From: Parendozoicomonas verongulae
GTDB lineage: Bacteria; Pseudomonadota; Gammaproteobacteria; Pseudomonadales; Endozoicomonadaceae
Direction: 5' to 3'
NCBI RefSeq assembly: GCF_009711465.1
Contig: NZ_SMME01000840.1
Span: 1-37,857 of the forward strand
DNA length: 37,857 nucleotides
In this document: positions 16,496-23,803 of the stretch, one piece after another
How positions within the stretch are numbered: the first letter of the stretch is position 1
How the letters are laid out: each line of letters begins with the position of its first letter
Program-made: the position numbers and the translations under genes
Notes under the pieces: generated by a model
What the model was told of the DNA's origin: nothing
What the model saw: the letters and a program-made list of their open reading frames with translations, nothing else
The model's database searches: none

Positions 16496-18103
16496 TGGCA
16501 TGGGCGCTTTCAGCCATAAGTCTTGAATACGAAAGTGGGCATAACGGCCATCTTCCGGATAGCCCTGAACTCTGGGTTTTACCAGCCGTGCGTCCTGATA
16601 GTGGTAAATCGGTATAGCAGGCATATCCCGGGCCAGTGTTTCTTCAATGGTTTTCAGGCCTTTAGCCCGTTCATCTTTATTAAAGCTGTAACAGGCCTGC
16701 TGTAGCTGTCGCTCAAAATCCGCACTGCTATAGCCTGACACATTGGAAGGAGATCCGGACATAAAAATCGGATAGAGAAAACAGGCATTCGGGTGCCCCA
16801 TCGCCCAGCCTGTTCGCACGGTATCAAATTTTTTCTCAAACAGTTCTGCTTCCATCGAGTTCCACTCAACATTGCGTAACTGAGTGTGAACCCCCAGCGT
16901 CCGCTTCCACATATCTGCCACAACCAGTGCAATGAGTCTGTGACTTTCCATTGTGTTGTACAAAATTTCTATGGTGAGAGGATTGTCCAGACTGTAACCA
17001 CTTTCTTTATAGAGACGCTGGGCCTCCTCTATTCTCTCCTGCTGAGTCGCAGACATTAAAGGGGAATTTTCCGGGTGATTGCCCGACAGGGTTGGTAAGG
17101 GCGCAAAGGTTTTTGCTGCGGGGTTACCATAACCTGTCACCTTTTCCGTTATCACCTCACGATCAATGGCATAAGCTAATGCCCTGCGCAACCGGGCATC
17201 CTTAAATTTTGGATTCTCGAGGTTGAACGTGTAAAAGTAAGTGCCAGAATGCTTATTAATCTTCAATTCATTACCAAAGCGGGACTGCAACCAATTTGAA
17301 CGCCCTGGAAGCACCGAGTAGGTCATATCCAGCTGTCCTGCTTCATACTGTTTGAACTCAGCTTCCATTGTCAGCGCATATAACACCGCCTGCTGAATAC
17401 GCACACGGTCAGCATCATGGTAAAGAGGATTTTTGATCATCCTCAGCTTTTCATTGATAACCATTTCACGGGGTATATAAGCACCGTTAACAACCATTCG
17501 GCCGATTTTAGCCCACCCTTCCCCATAGGTTTTTACCGTGGGAGTGTGAAGTGGGTATTGATTCACCAACAGGTAAAGGGCGTGATCAACTGACTGTTCG
17601 AGGTTGAGCACCAGTGTCCGCTTATCAGGTGCACTGACACCAAGCCTTTCTGGTGGCATATCGCCTGCCGTCACTGCATCTATATTCACCAGTTTTAACA
17701 TTTTCAACCGTGAGGCCATCATAAAACCATTAGCAGGGTCAGCCTGATAGTGAAAACCTTTGACAAAATCGTCAGCCACCAGTGGATCACCATTACTCCA
17801 CTGAAGCCCGTCACGCAGTGTGAACACAATGCGCCGTCCCTGATTCTCAAACCGCCAGTTTTCAGCCTGGCCCGCTTTGATACCCCCATCACTGGACGGC
17901 ACGACAAGTCCTTCATAAATATTTTCTGTCACTATGGCGCTGTCAATGGTCGCAATCTGGAAGGGGTTCAGGGTGTGGGGAGAACTGTATTGGCCAAGAT
18001 GAAGAGTCGAGTCATCAGCAACTGCACTGAGAGCAATCAGAAAAGGCCCCCATACCATCACCCGGTTTTGACAGACTTTCCATAATTGTTTTATGAATAT
18101 CAC
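16475..18103 (-). CDS. Orphan peptide-type ABC transporter solute-binding protein
   Basis: A family 5 (OppA/DppA-like) extracytoplasmic binding protein of 542 residues. A signal peptide spans about residues 1-29 (LIALSAVA-DD). The mature N terminus HLGQYSSPHTLNPFQIAT, followed by VTENIYEGLV and LRDGLQWSNGDPLVADDFV, is characteristic of oligopeptide binders, as is the later YAIDREVI helix. No permease or ATPase gene is adjacent. The start overlaps the stop of the upstream patatin gene by four bases (ATGA at 18100-18103), so the two are translationally coupled. The ligand could be a peptide, and related orphan proteins (MppA) bind murein peptide, but ligand and transporter partner are not shown by the sequence. 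Confidence 0.92.
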   Translation of the reverse strand: MIFIKQLWKVCQNRVMVWGPFLIALSAVADDSTLHLGQYSSPHTLNPFQIATIDSAIVTENIYEGLVVPSSDGGIKAGQAENWRFENQGRRIVFTLRDGLQWSNGDPLVADDFVKGFHYQADPANGFMMASRLKMLKLVNIDAVTAGDMPPERLGVSAPDKRTLVLNLEQSVDHALYLLVNQYPLHTPTVKTYGEGWAKIGRMVVNGAYIPREMVINEKLRMIKNPLYHDADRVRIQQAVLYALTMEAEFKQYEAGQLDMTYSVLPGRSNWLQSRFGNELKINKHSGTYFYTFNLENPKFKDARLRRALAYAIDREVITEKVTGYGNPAAKTFAPLPTLSGNHPENSPLMSATQQERIEEAQRLYKESGYSLDNPLTIEILYNTMESHRLIALVVADMWKRTLGVHTQLRNVEWNSMEAELFEKKFDTVRTGWAMGHPNACFLYPIFMSGSPSNVSGYSSADFERQLQQACYSFNKDERAKGLKTIEETLARDMPAIPIYHYQDARLVKPRVQGYPEDGRYAHFRIQDLWLKAPMPSARAAQ

Positions 18104-19086
18104 GACCCTGCAGTCCCCTGAGCGACATCCTGCCCAGGAAAAGTGATGGGAGGCTCTCCACTCCCGGCATAACTGTACTCAAAGCCGGACCCTTGCCCGG
18201 CTTCATAACTGTCCAGTGCTCTTTCAGTCACAATACGCCCCAGTTGAATCATTTCTTCAGCACGGTTGAATTCATAAAACCGACACTGACGGCGAGAAAT
18301 AGGAATTAGCAGGTCTGGAGCATAGCCAGCCATCTTATAGCGAGCCAGTGACTCCTGCATAATTTCCAGAGATTGGTTGAATATATCCAGCATGCCGCTT
18401 TTCATCATAGCTTCACCATGACTGCCAGCAGTTTGGATACCTCTACTTGAACGCCAGCGGAATTTGTTAAGCCAGCGACTGAAAACCTTGTCCTGTCGCG
18501 TGGGTTGAGATGTGCTACAGCACATTTTAAAGGGCTGCACATCCGCGTTCAGATCCACGGCAATAATCATATCGGAGTGAGCGGATACAGTGGGCGCAAT
18601 AGGCAGGGGATTCAGTACACCACCATCCACAAGGGTTCGTCCATTGTAATTCACTGGAGTAAACAGGCTGGGAATAGCAATGGAAGCACGAATCGCCGGC
18701 AACAGCTCACCATCCTGAAACCAGATTTCCTTACGAGCATGAAGGTCTGTAGCAACTGCCGTGAACACAATGGGCATTTGTTCTATGCGTGTATCACCCA
18801 CCATCTCGCTGATCACATCAAACACCCGGGAACCATTGATCACACCGGGATTTTTAAAGGAGAGATCCAGCAGGCGTATAACATCGACATAATTCAGTTC
18901 TTTGACCCAGTCCCGGTAATGGTCCAGCTCACCAGCTGCAAACAGTCCGCCTATAAGTGCTCCCATAGAGCTCCCGGCCACAGCCTGAATCTCGTAACCA
19001 CGGGCCTGAAGCTCTTCAATGACACCAATATGGGCATAACCCCGCGCACCACCGCTGCCGAGCACCAGAGAGACTGTTTTGGACAT
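18100..19086 (-). CDS. Patatin-like phospholipase (RssA family)
   Basis: A 328-residue serine lipid acyl hydrolase of the bacterial patatin family. The oxyanion loop GSGGARG is at 10-16, the nucleophile Ser40 sits in GSSMG, and the dyad Asp154 is in DGGVLNPLP. The lack of a signal peptide points to the cytoplasm or to a membrane-associated form. The ATG at 19086 is preferred to an in-frame start at 19104 because AGGAG lies 8 bases upstream. The C-terminal 120 residues, beyond the core fold, contain a stretch with two cysteines and a Tyr-rich tail of no assigned function. It is coupled to the binding-protein gene by an ATGA overlap. Confidence 0.93.
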   Translation of the reverse strand: MSKTVSLVLGSGGARGYAHIGVIEELQARGYEIQAVAGSSMGALIGGLFAAGELDHYRDWVKELNYVDVIRLLDLSFKNPGVINGSRVFDVISEMVGDTRIEQMPIVFTAVATDLHARKEIWFQDGELLPAIRASIAIPSLFTPVNYNGRTLVDGGVLNPLPIAPTVSAHSDMIIAVDLNADVQPFKMCCSTSQPTRQDKVFSRWLNKFRWRSSRGIQTAGSHGEAMMKSGMLDIFNQSLEIMQESLARYKMAGYAPDLLIPISRRQCRFYEFNRAEEMIQLGRIVTERALDSYEAGQGSGFEYSYAGSGEPPITFPGQDVAQGTAGS

Positions 19087-19164
19087 AACCGAAACTCCTG
19101 CCATTTCTGACAGAAGTTATCGGCGAAAACGCTTGGATAAAGAGCGCAGTGCTTACATAAGCAC

Positions 19165-19743
19165 TCAGGGAGCAGGCACGGTGAATTGGTCAATCATCGT
19201 ATAAACACGGCGGGTACCACGGGTAATAGAGTACAGAACATAATATTCTTTGCTGCCTTTAACTTCGCGGCTGGCGAGTAGATAGTGTTGCTCACGGTCG
19301 TGGCCATAAAGGGTGGATACACCGAAAATATCATTCGCCCAGAGATTACTGGGGCCACAGTCTCGCCCTTCACAGAGAAATTCCACTTCCGCTCCCAGTG
19401 CCTTGATATGCTTAGTCATATCCTGAAAGGCTCTGGCACTGCCGTGCCCTGTAGGAATTTCATAAACCCGGCGTTCGAGAAAGCCGTCCAGCCACTGTTC
19501 TTTATCCGCACGAATCTCCCCGCGGATTTTTCTGGCGCGACTGCCCAGCACCGGATAGTTGCGCGCTTCCCGGGTAACGGACTGATACAGACTGGCGTTA
19601 GGGTAACGCTGCAAACCGGGTAAATCCCCCTCTTGTGCCTGTACAGCCCCTGTCAGAACAAAACACAGACTCAGGCCTGCCAGCCATAACAGGGGCTTTC
19701 GGGGCTGAATAAACACCATGTTTTTAATCACACTTCCTGTCAC
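19165..19743 (-). CDS. DUF4892 family secreted protein
   Basis: A 192-residue protein with an N-terminal signal peptide (hydrophobic LLWLAGLSLCFVLTG, cleavage near VQA-QE). The mature part matches my memory of the DUF4892 family: DLPGLQRYPNA at the start, then a CEGRDCGPSNLWANDIFG block with a CX4C cysteine pair that may form a disulfide, and YGHDREQHYLLA. The function is unknown. The start used is GTG 19743, preceded by GGGG at 7 bases; ATG 19719 is an alternative and would still give a signal peptide. It begins 4 bp after the truncated hydrolase gene, and in Pseudomonas DUF4892 genes also neighbour an alpha/beta hydrolase. Confidence 0.8.
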   Translation of the reverse strand: MTGSVIKNMVFIQPRKPLLWLAGLSLCFVLTGAVQAQEGDLPGLQRYPNASLYQSVTREARNYPVLGSRARKIRGEIRADKEQWLDGFLERRVYEIPTGHGSARAFQDMTKHIKALGAEVEFLCEGRDCGPSNLWANDIFGVSTLYGHDREQHYLLASREVKGSKEYYVLYSITRGTRRVYTMIDQFTVPAP

Positions 19744-19747
19744 TGTT

Positions 19748-20140
19748 TTACCCCATCATTCTTAAAGTGAAAAATGGCTGAATCACCTGTACAACATCAC
19801 CAGCCTGCCCTTCCAGTTGCAGATGATGCTCCCCCTCCAGACTATGGACTTCAATATGATCCAGAGTATCAGCAAACTGTTGAACAGCCTTGTCGAGCAT
19901 TCCGCCTTTGGCAACAACCAACAGTGCAGGTACTTTATATAGCAGCAACCAGCTGATGGGTCTGCGCCACAACCATTGCCCATTTTCCTCCTTTAAACCA
20001 CGGCAAACAATAATCTTTGCCACTTCAGGGCTGATCTTTCCAAATCCTGACAATACACGCACTTGCACAGCTTGTTCGATGACAGCAAAGCTCATATCTT
20101 TTATTGTTATGGTCAGTGGAGTCCCTGCATCTGGAGTCAT
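19748..20140 (-). pseudogene. Truncated alpha/beta hydrolase (C-terminal part only)
   Basis: The 130-residue product aligns by eye with the C-terminal third of alpha/beta hydrolases found beside DUF4892 genes: KIIVCRGLKEENGQWLWRRP, then KVPALLVVAKGG and HSLEGEHHLQLEG, with the catalytic-type His in GEHH. The N-terminal half with the GXSXG nucleophile is missing, and a segment between WRRPISW and LLYKVPALLV seems shortened. Even so, it begins with ATG one base after the thioesterase stop (TGATATG) and has no internal stop, so it may still be translated. Either it is a decaying remnant after a deletion, or a small protein with another role. Confidence 0.65.
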
Positions 20141-20141
20141 A

Positions 20142-20561
20142 TCAGGCTTTCACCACTGCCATCGTCAAACGGGAGATGCACACAAGCTTATCCTGTTCAT
20201 CCTTAATAATAATTTCCCAAACCTGTGTCGTACGGCCAATATGCGTTGCTTTCGCTCTGCCTGTGACCAGCCCGCTGCGGGCTGCACGCACATGATTGGC
20301 GTTAATATCCAACCCCACACAGTAGTACCCTGGCTCAGCCGCGATGTTAGCCGCCATGCTTCCAAGAGACTCCGCCAGAGCTACACTTGCTCCGCCATGG
20401 AGCAGCCCCATAGGCTGCACCGTGCGCGTATCAACAGGCATGGTTCCTGTCACACCATCGTCGTGAATATGAGTGACAATCATGCCTAAATGTTCACATA
20501 AGGTATTTTTCAAACCTTTGTTCAAAACGTCCAGGTTTATGTCTCGCTTCCAGATACTCAT
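20142..20561 (-). CDS. Hotdog-fold acyl-CoA thioesterase, YdiI/MenI type
   Basis: A 139-residue hotdog thioesterase very like E. coli YdiI/MenI (136 residues). It has WKRDINLDVLN at the N terminus, MPVDTRTVQPMGLLHGGASVALAES (43-65) with the catalytic Glu64 on the central helix, and GLDINANHVRAARSG. Such enzymes hydrolyse acyl- or aroyl-CoA thioesters; without menaquinone genes in view the substrate is open. The ATG at 20561 is chosen for its fit to the family and for AAGAG 8 bases upstream; the frame extends further upstream but without similarity. It is the first gene of the five-gene minus-strand unit. Confidence 0.92.
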   Translation of the reverse strand: MSIWKRDINLDVLNKGLKNTLCEHLGMIVTHIHDDGVTGTMPVDTRTVQPMGLLHGGASVALAESLGSMAANIAAEPGYYCVGLDINANHVRAARSGLVTGRAKATHIGRTTQVWEIIIKDEQDKLVCISRLTMAVVKA

Positions 20562-20841
20562 GCTTATGACTCTTCTCAAATGTGCAAGCGAGGTTACCTG
20601 AGGTACAACATTGTAACAATCGCCTGCGCACAAACTGCTAATCAGACAGCAGTTTCTTCATACACAATTTATCAGTTCCCAGACAAAAAAAAGATAGATC
20701 GTGCTCTTTTATTAACCAGTGAACACGGGCACGGTTGCGTCATTCAATTTTGTAATTGTCTGCTTGCGTGCGTTCTTGTTCGATGAACAGATCTTCAAGC
20801 AGTGTTTTGCATGAAATTCACATATTTCTCAGGGAACCAGG
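20562..20841. promoter_or_regulatory. Divergent control region with several inverted repeats
   Basis: This 280-bp gap between the thioesterase and dctP holds no convincing gene. It holds AAACTGCT-N8-AGCAGTTT (20632-20655), CAATT-N4-AATTG (20745-20758), and a nested structure in which CTGCTTG (20760-20766) pairs with CAAGCAG (20796-20802) around TGTTC-GAT-GAACA (20777-20789). The last lies 40-80 bp before the dctP start and could be an operator or an RNA leader hairpin. Ribosome-site purines (AGGGA, CAGG) precede dctP. Confidence 0.4.
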
Positions 20842-21873
20842 ATGAAAAAGCTACTTGGATCTGTACTGGCAGCAACCTTGCTGCTGACGGGATGTTCTGA
20901 TAAAGATCCACAGAAAGCCGAATCGGCATCTGCCAAGGTTGCACCTCTGGACATCAATATGAGTCTGGTGTTCAGCCCTAACGAACTACTGACTAAAGAA
21001 CTGATCAAAGTCACTGACAGTATTCGTGAGCGTACCGACGGTGGCGTGAACATCAAGGTCTTCCCAAGTGGGCAGCTGCCTGTTTACAAAGACAATATGG
21101 AACAGGTCGTGAACGGCGCCAACTGGATTGCGGTTGAAGATCTGACCTACATGGGCGACTACGTGCCTGACTTCGCGGCTCTGGCTGGCCCCATGCTGTA
21201 TAACAGCTACGACGAATACGTAGCCATGATGCACACCGACATGGTGAAGGATCTGAAAGCACAGGCTGAAGAGAAAGGCATCAAGGTTCTGAACGCTGAC
21301 TACATGTTCGGCTTCCGTAACATGATTACCAACAAGGAAATTGTGAACGCTGAGGACATGCGCGGCATGCGTATCCGTGTTCCTCAGAGCCAGATGTTTA
21401 TCAGCACTCTGCAGGCCATGGGCGCCGCTCCTGCTGCACTGGCCTTCCCGGAAACCTACGCTGGTGTTCAGCAAGGTGTAGTTGACGGTCTGGAAGGTTC
21501 CATCCTGACCCTGTATTCCACCAAAACTTACGAAGTGGCCAAGAACATGTCTCTGACTCACCACTTCCTGGGCTCTGTAGGTATCTACATTTCTCCACAA
21601 CTGTGGGCGAAGATGACTCCTGAACAGCAGCAGATTGTGAACGAAGAGTTCGAGAAAGGCGCTACGTCCAACAACACCGATCTGGTGAAGCTGGAGAAGG
21701 AATATACCGCGAAGCTGAAAGATCTGGGTGTGACTTTCAACGAAGTCAACTCCGCACAGTTCAACGACATGACTGCCAAGGTTTACTCCCAGTTCCCATC
21801 CTGGAGCTCCGACATTCATGAGCGCATCATGGCCGAACTGAAGAAGATTCGCGCTGCGGCTGAGCAATCGTAA
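20842..21873 (+). CDS. dctP: TRAP transporter solute-binding lipoprotein
   Basis: This is the extracytoplasmic DctP-type binding subunit of a tripartite ATP-independent periplasmic transporter. The 343-residue protein starts with a lipoprotein signal (MKKLLGSVLAATLLLTGC), the lipobox LLTGC giving a lipidated Cys18. The family block DMRGMRIRVPQS, with the arginine that pairs with substrate carboxylates in relatives, is near residue 180, followed by ALAFPETYAGVQQGVVDGLEG. Members bind organic acids such as C4-dicarboxylates, uronates or sialic acid; the exact ligand cannot be read here. It is the first gene of dctPQM, separated from dctQ by a hairpin. Confidence 0.95.
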   Translation: MKKLLGSVLAATLLLTGCSDKDPQKAESASAKVAPLDINMSLVFSPNELLTKELIKVTDSIRERTDGGVNIKVFPSGQLPVYKDNMEQVVNGANWIAVEDLTYMGDYVPDFAALAGPMLYNSYDEYVAMMHTDMVKDLKAQAEEKGIKVLNADYMFGFRNMITNKEIVNAEDMRGMRIRVPQSQMFISTLQAMGAAPAALAFPETYAGVQQGVVDGLEGSILTLYSTKTYEVAKNMSLTHHFLGSVGIYISPQLWAKMTPEQQQIVNEEFEKGATSNNTDLVKLEKEYTAKLKDLGVTFNEVNSAQFNDMTAKVYSQFPSWSSDIHERIMAELKKIRAAAEQS

Positions 21874-21890
21874 CTCCTGCCCCTCCACAG

Positions 21891-21919
21891 CCGGGCTGTC
21901 TGAAACCTGGACAGCCCGG
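21891..21919 (+). terminator. Intercistronic hairpin between dctP and dctQ
   Basis: CCGGGCTGTC (21891-21900) and GACAGCCCGG (21910-21919) form a perfect 10-bp GC-rich stem with a 9-base loop, 17 bp after the dctP stop. Only a short T-rich stretch follows (GCTTGTTTCC), so it is probably a partial terminator or an mRNA-stabilising element that keeps the binding protein in excess over the permease. Confidence 0.7.
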
Positions 21920-21949
21920 TGCTTGTTTCCGCTGTACGAGCCCACAAGT

Positions 21950-22450
21950 ATGACGTTTTTGTTCCGATACTTTGAAGAAATTTTCGCAAGTATCGCCATC
22001 TCCATTACCGTGATTATGGTTATCCTTAACGTGTTCCTGCGGTATGGTTTTGGCTTTGTAATTCCCTGGACAGAAGAGCTGTCAGTTATCTGCTTTATAT
22101 GGGCAACCTATCTGGGCGGTAGCTCCTGTTATAAACACAAGCTCCACCTTGGCGTAGATATCATCATCTCCATGCTCCCTGAGGGTATGCGCCAGCGTTT
22201 CCAGATTATGCTTTACCTCTTCCTGCTGGCCCTGCACTCTGTGATGGTATGGCTCAGCTTTGATTACCTGATGCTCTCCTCAAAATCCACACCGGTTATG
22301 GGCATCTCCTATTTCTACATTAATTCTGTGCTGGTTCTCAGCTTCGGTCTGATGGTTCTGCACACTCTGCGTTTTCTCGCACAGGAAATCTCTGCGCTGC
22401 GCAATCCCCAAAGCCAGTTAAACACTTCATTAAACGGTGCTGCGGAGTAA
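21950..22450 (+). CDS. dctQ: TRAP transporter small permease subunit
   Basis: A 166-residue DctQ subunit with four hydrophobic segments (near residues 8-30, 45-62, 85-105 and 123-145). Conserved blocks are VFLRYGFGFVIPWTEELS, with the family's WTEE, and the HLGVDI segment after the second membrane span. The ATG at 21950 is favoured; a TTG at 21923 would add nine residues but falls close to the hairpin. It scaffolds the large subunit DctM in the inner membrane. Eleven bases separate it from dctM. Confidence 0.92.
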   Translation: MTFLFRYFEEIFASIAISITVIMVILNVFLRYGFGFVIPWTEELSVICFIWATYLGGSSCYKHKLHLGVDIIISMLPEGMRQRFQIMLYLFLLALHSVMVWLSFDYLMLSSKSTPVMGISYFYINSVLVLSFGLMVLHTLRFLAQEISALRNPQSQLNTSLNGAAE

Positions 22451-22461
22451 GAGACAATACC

Positions 22462-23748
22462 ATGGAAGCGTATACCCCTATTATCATCCTGTTCGTTCTG
22501 TTTTTACTGAACGTACCGGTGGCCTTCTCCCTGATGGCCTCATCTGTGTTTTATTTTGTTTTCCTGAACACCAGCATCCCCGTCAGCCTGGTTATGCAGC
22601 GGTTTATTTCCTCTGTGGGTTCATTCCCACTGCTGGCGATTCCGTTCTTTATTATGGTGGGATCGGTTATGAACTATTCCGGCATCAGTAGTAGCCTGCT
22701 GAAGTTTGCGGAATCGTTTATCGGCCACAAACGCGGTGGCCTGGCCCATGTAAACATCGCCCTGAGTACCTTGATGGGTGGTATTTCCGGTTCTGCTAAT
22801 GCAGACGCGGCCATGCAGGCCAAGATTCTGGTTCCGGAAATGACCAAGCGCGGTTACGATCTGCCATTCAGTGCCGCGATCACAGCCGCCTCCTCCAGTA
22901 TCGGCCCCATTATTCCCCCTGGTATTAACCTGATCATCTATGCCCTGCTGGCTAACGTATCTGTCAGTCAGATGTTCCTGGGAGGCTATATCCCGGCGAT
23001 CCTGATGGCGATTGCTCTGATGATCACTGTGACCATCATTTCCCGCCGCAGAAACTATCCAGTGTCCCGTGAGGAGCCTGCTTCTGCAGCTGAACGCTGG
23101 CACTTCTTCTGTAAAGCCATGCCCGCCCTGCTGATTCCTTTCGGCGTTATCCTGGGTATGCGCTTTGGCCTGTTCACGCCTACAGAGGCGGGGGCTATTG
23201 CGGTGTTCCTGTGTGCGCTGATCGGTATCTTTATTTACCGCGAGCTCAAGCCTAAGCACTTCGTGATGATCCTGCAGGAAACCGTTCAGGGCACAGCCAG
23301 TGTGATGTTTATCATCATCGGCGCGATGGTATTCGGCTATTACATGACTCTGGAACAGATTCCCCAGAATGTGGCCTCTGCTCTGGTGGCCTTTACCGAT
23401 GACCCGAAAATCCTGCTGCTGATGATTAACGTAATGCTGCTGGTCATCGGTATGTTTATCGAAGGCGGTGCGGCGATGATTCTGCTGACTCCACTGCTGC
23501 TGCCAGCCGTCATGAATGCAGGCGTGAACCCGGTTCACTTCGGTATCATCATTATCGTGAACATCATGATTGGTGGCGTGACACCGCCGTTTGGTTCCAT
23601 GATGTTTACTGTATGCTCCATATTGAAGGTGCGTATTGCTGACTTTGTCCGTGAAGTTATGCCAATGATTCTGGCATTGCTGGTTGTACTGATGATTGTG
23701 ACCTGGTCTGAAGATCTGGTGATGCTGCTGAACAACCTGACCGCATAA
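22462..23748 (+). CDS. dctM: TRAP transporter large permease subunit
   Basis: A 428-residue DctM, the Na+-coupled elevator-type transport subunit. Diagnostic motifs are LMGGISGSANADAAM, ITAASSSIGPIIPPGINLIIY with the first re-entrant substrate loop, and the matching second-repeat GGVTPPFGSMMFT. Around a dozen membrane segments are present. Together with dctP and dctQ this completes a single transporter operon. A hairpin at 23764-23796 follows. Confidence 0.96.
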   Translation: MEAYTPIIILFVLFLLNVPVAFSLMASSVFYFVFLNTSIPVSLVMQRFISSVGSFPLLAIPFFIMVGSVMNYSGISSSLLKFAESFIGHKRGGLAHVNIALSTLMGGISGSANADAAMQAKILVPEMTKRGYDLPFSAAITAASSSIGPIIPPGINLIIYALLANVSVSQMFLGGYIPAILMAIALMITVTIISRRRNYPVSREEPASAAERWHFFCKAMPALLIPFGVILGMRFGLFTPTEAGAIAVFLCALIGIFIYRELKPKHFVMILQETVQGTASVMFIIIGAMVFGYYMTLEQIPQNVASALVAFTDDPKILLLMINVMLLVIGMFIEGGAAMILLTPLLLPAVMNAGVNPVHFGIIIIVNIMIGGVTPPFGSMMFTVCSILKVRIADFVREVMPMILALLVVLMIVTWSEDLVMLLNNLTA

Positions 23749-23763
23749 GTTTTCGGTACTTAA

Positions 23764-23796
23764 CATAAGCCTCCGCAATAAATGAGGAGGCTTATG
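23764..23796. terminator. Hairpin between convergent dctM and glgB
   Basis: CATAAGCCTCC (23764-23774) pairs perfectly with GGAGGCTTATG (23786-23796), loop 11 bases. It lies 15 bp after dctM and 7 bp after the glgB stop on the other strand. Neither side has a clear U-tract, so it may act as a weak bidirectional terminator or a 3'-end stabiliser. Confidence 0.6.
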
Positions 23797-23803
23797 CTAA
23801 AAC

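Noticed and set aside
20986..23778. Long antisense open frames across dctP and dctM (339 and 385 residues)
   Set aside because: His/Gln-rich shadow translations; the plus-strand frames carry full TRAP family motifs.
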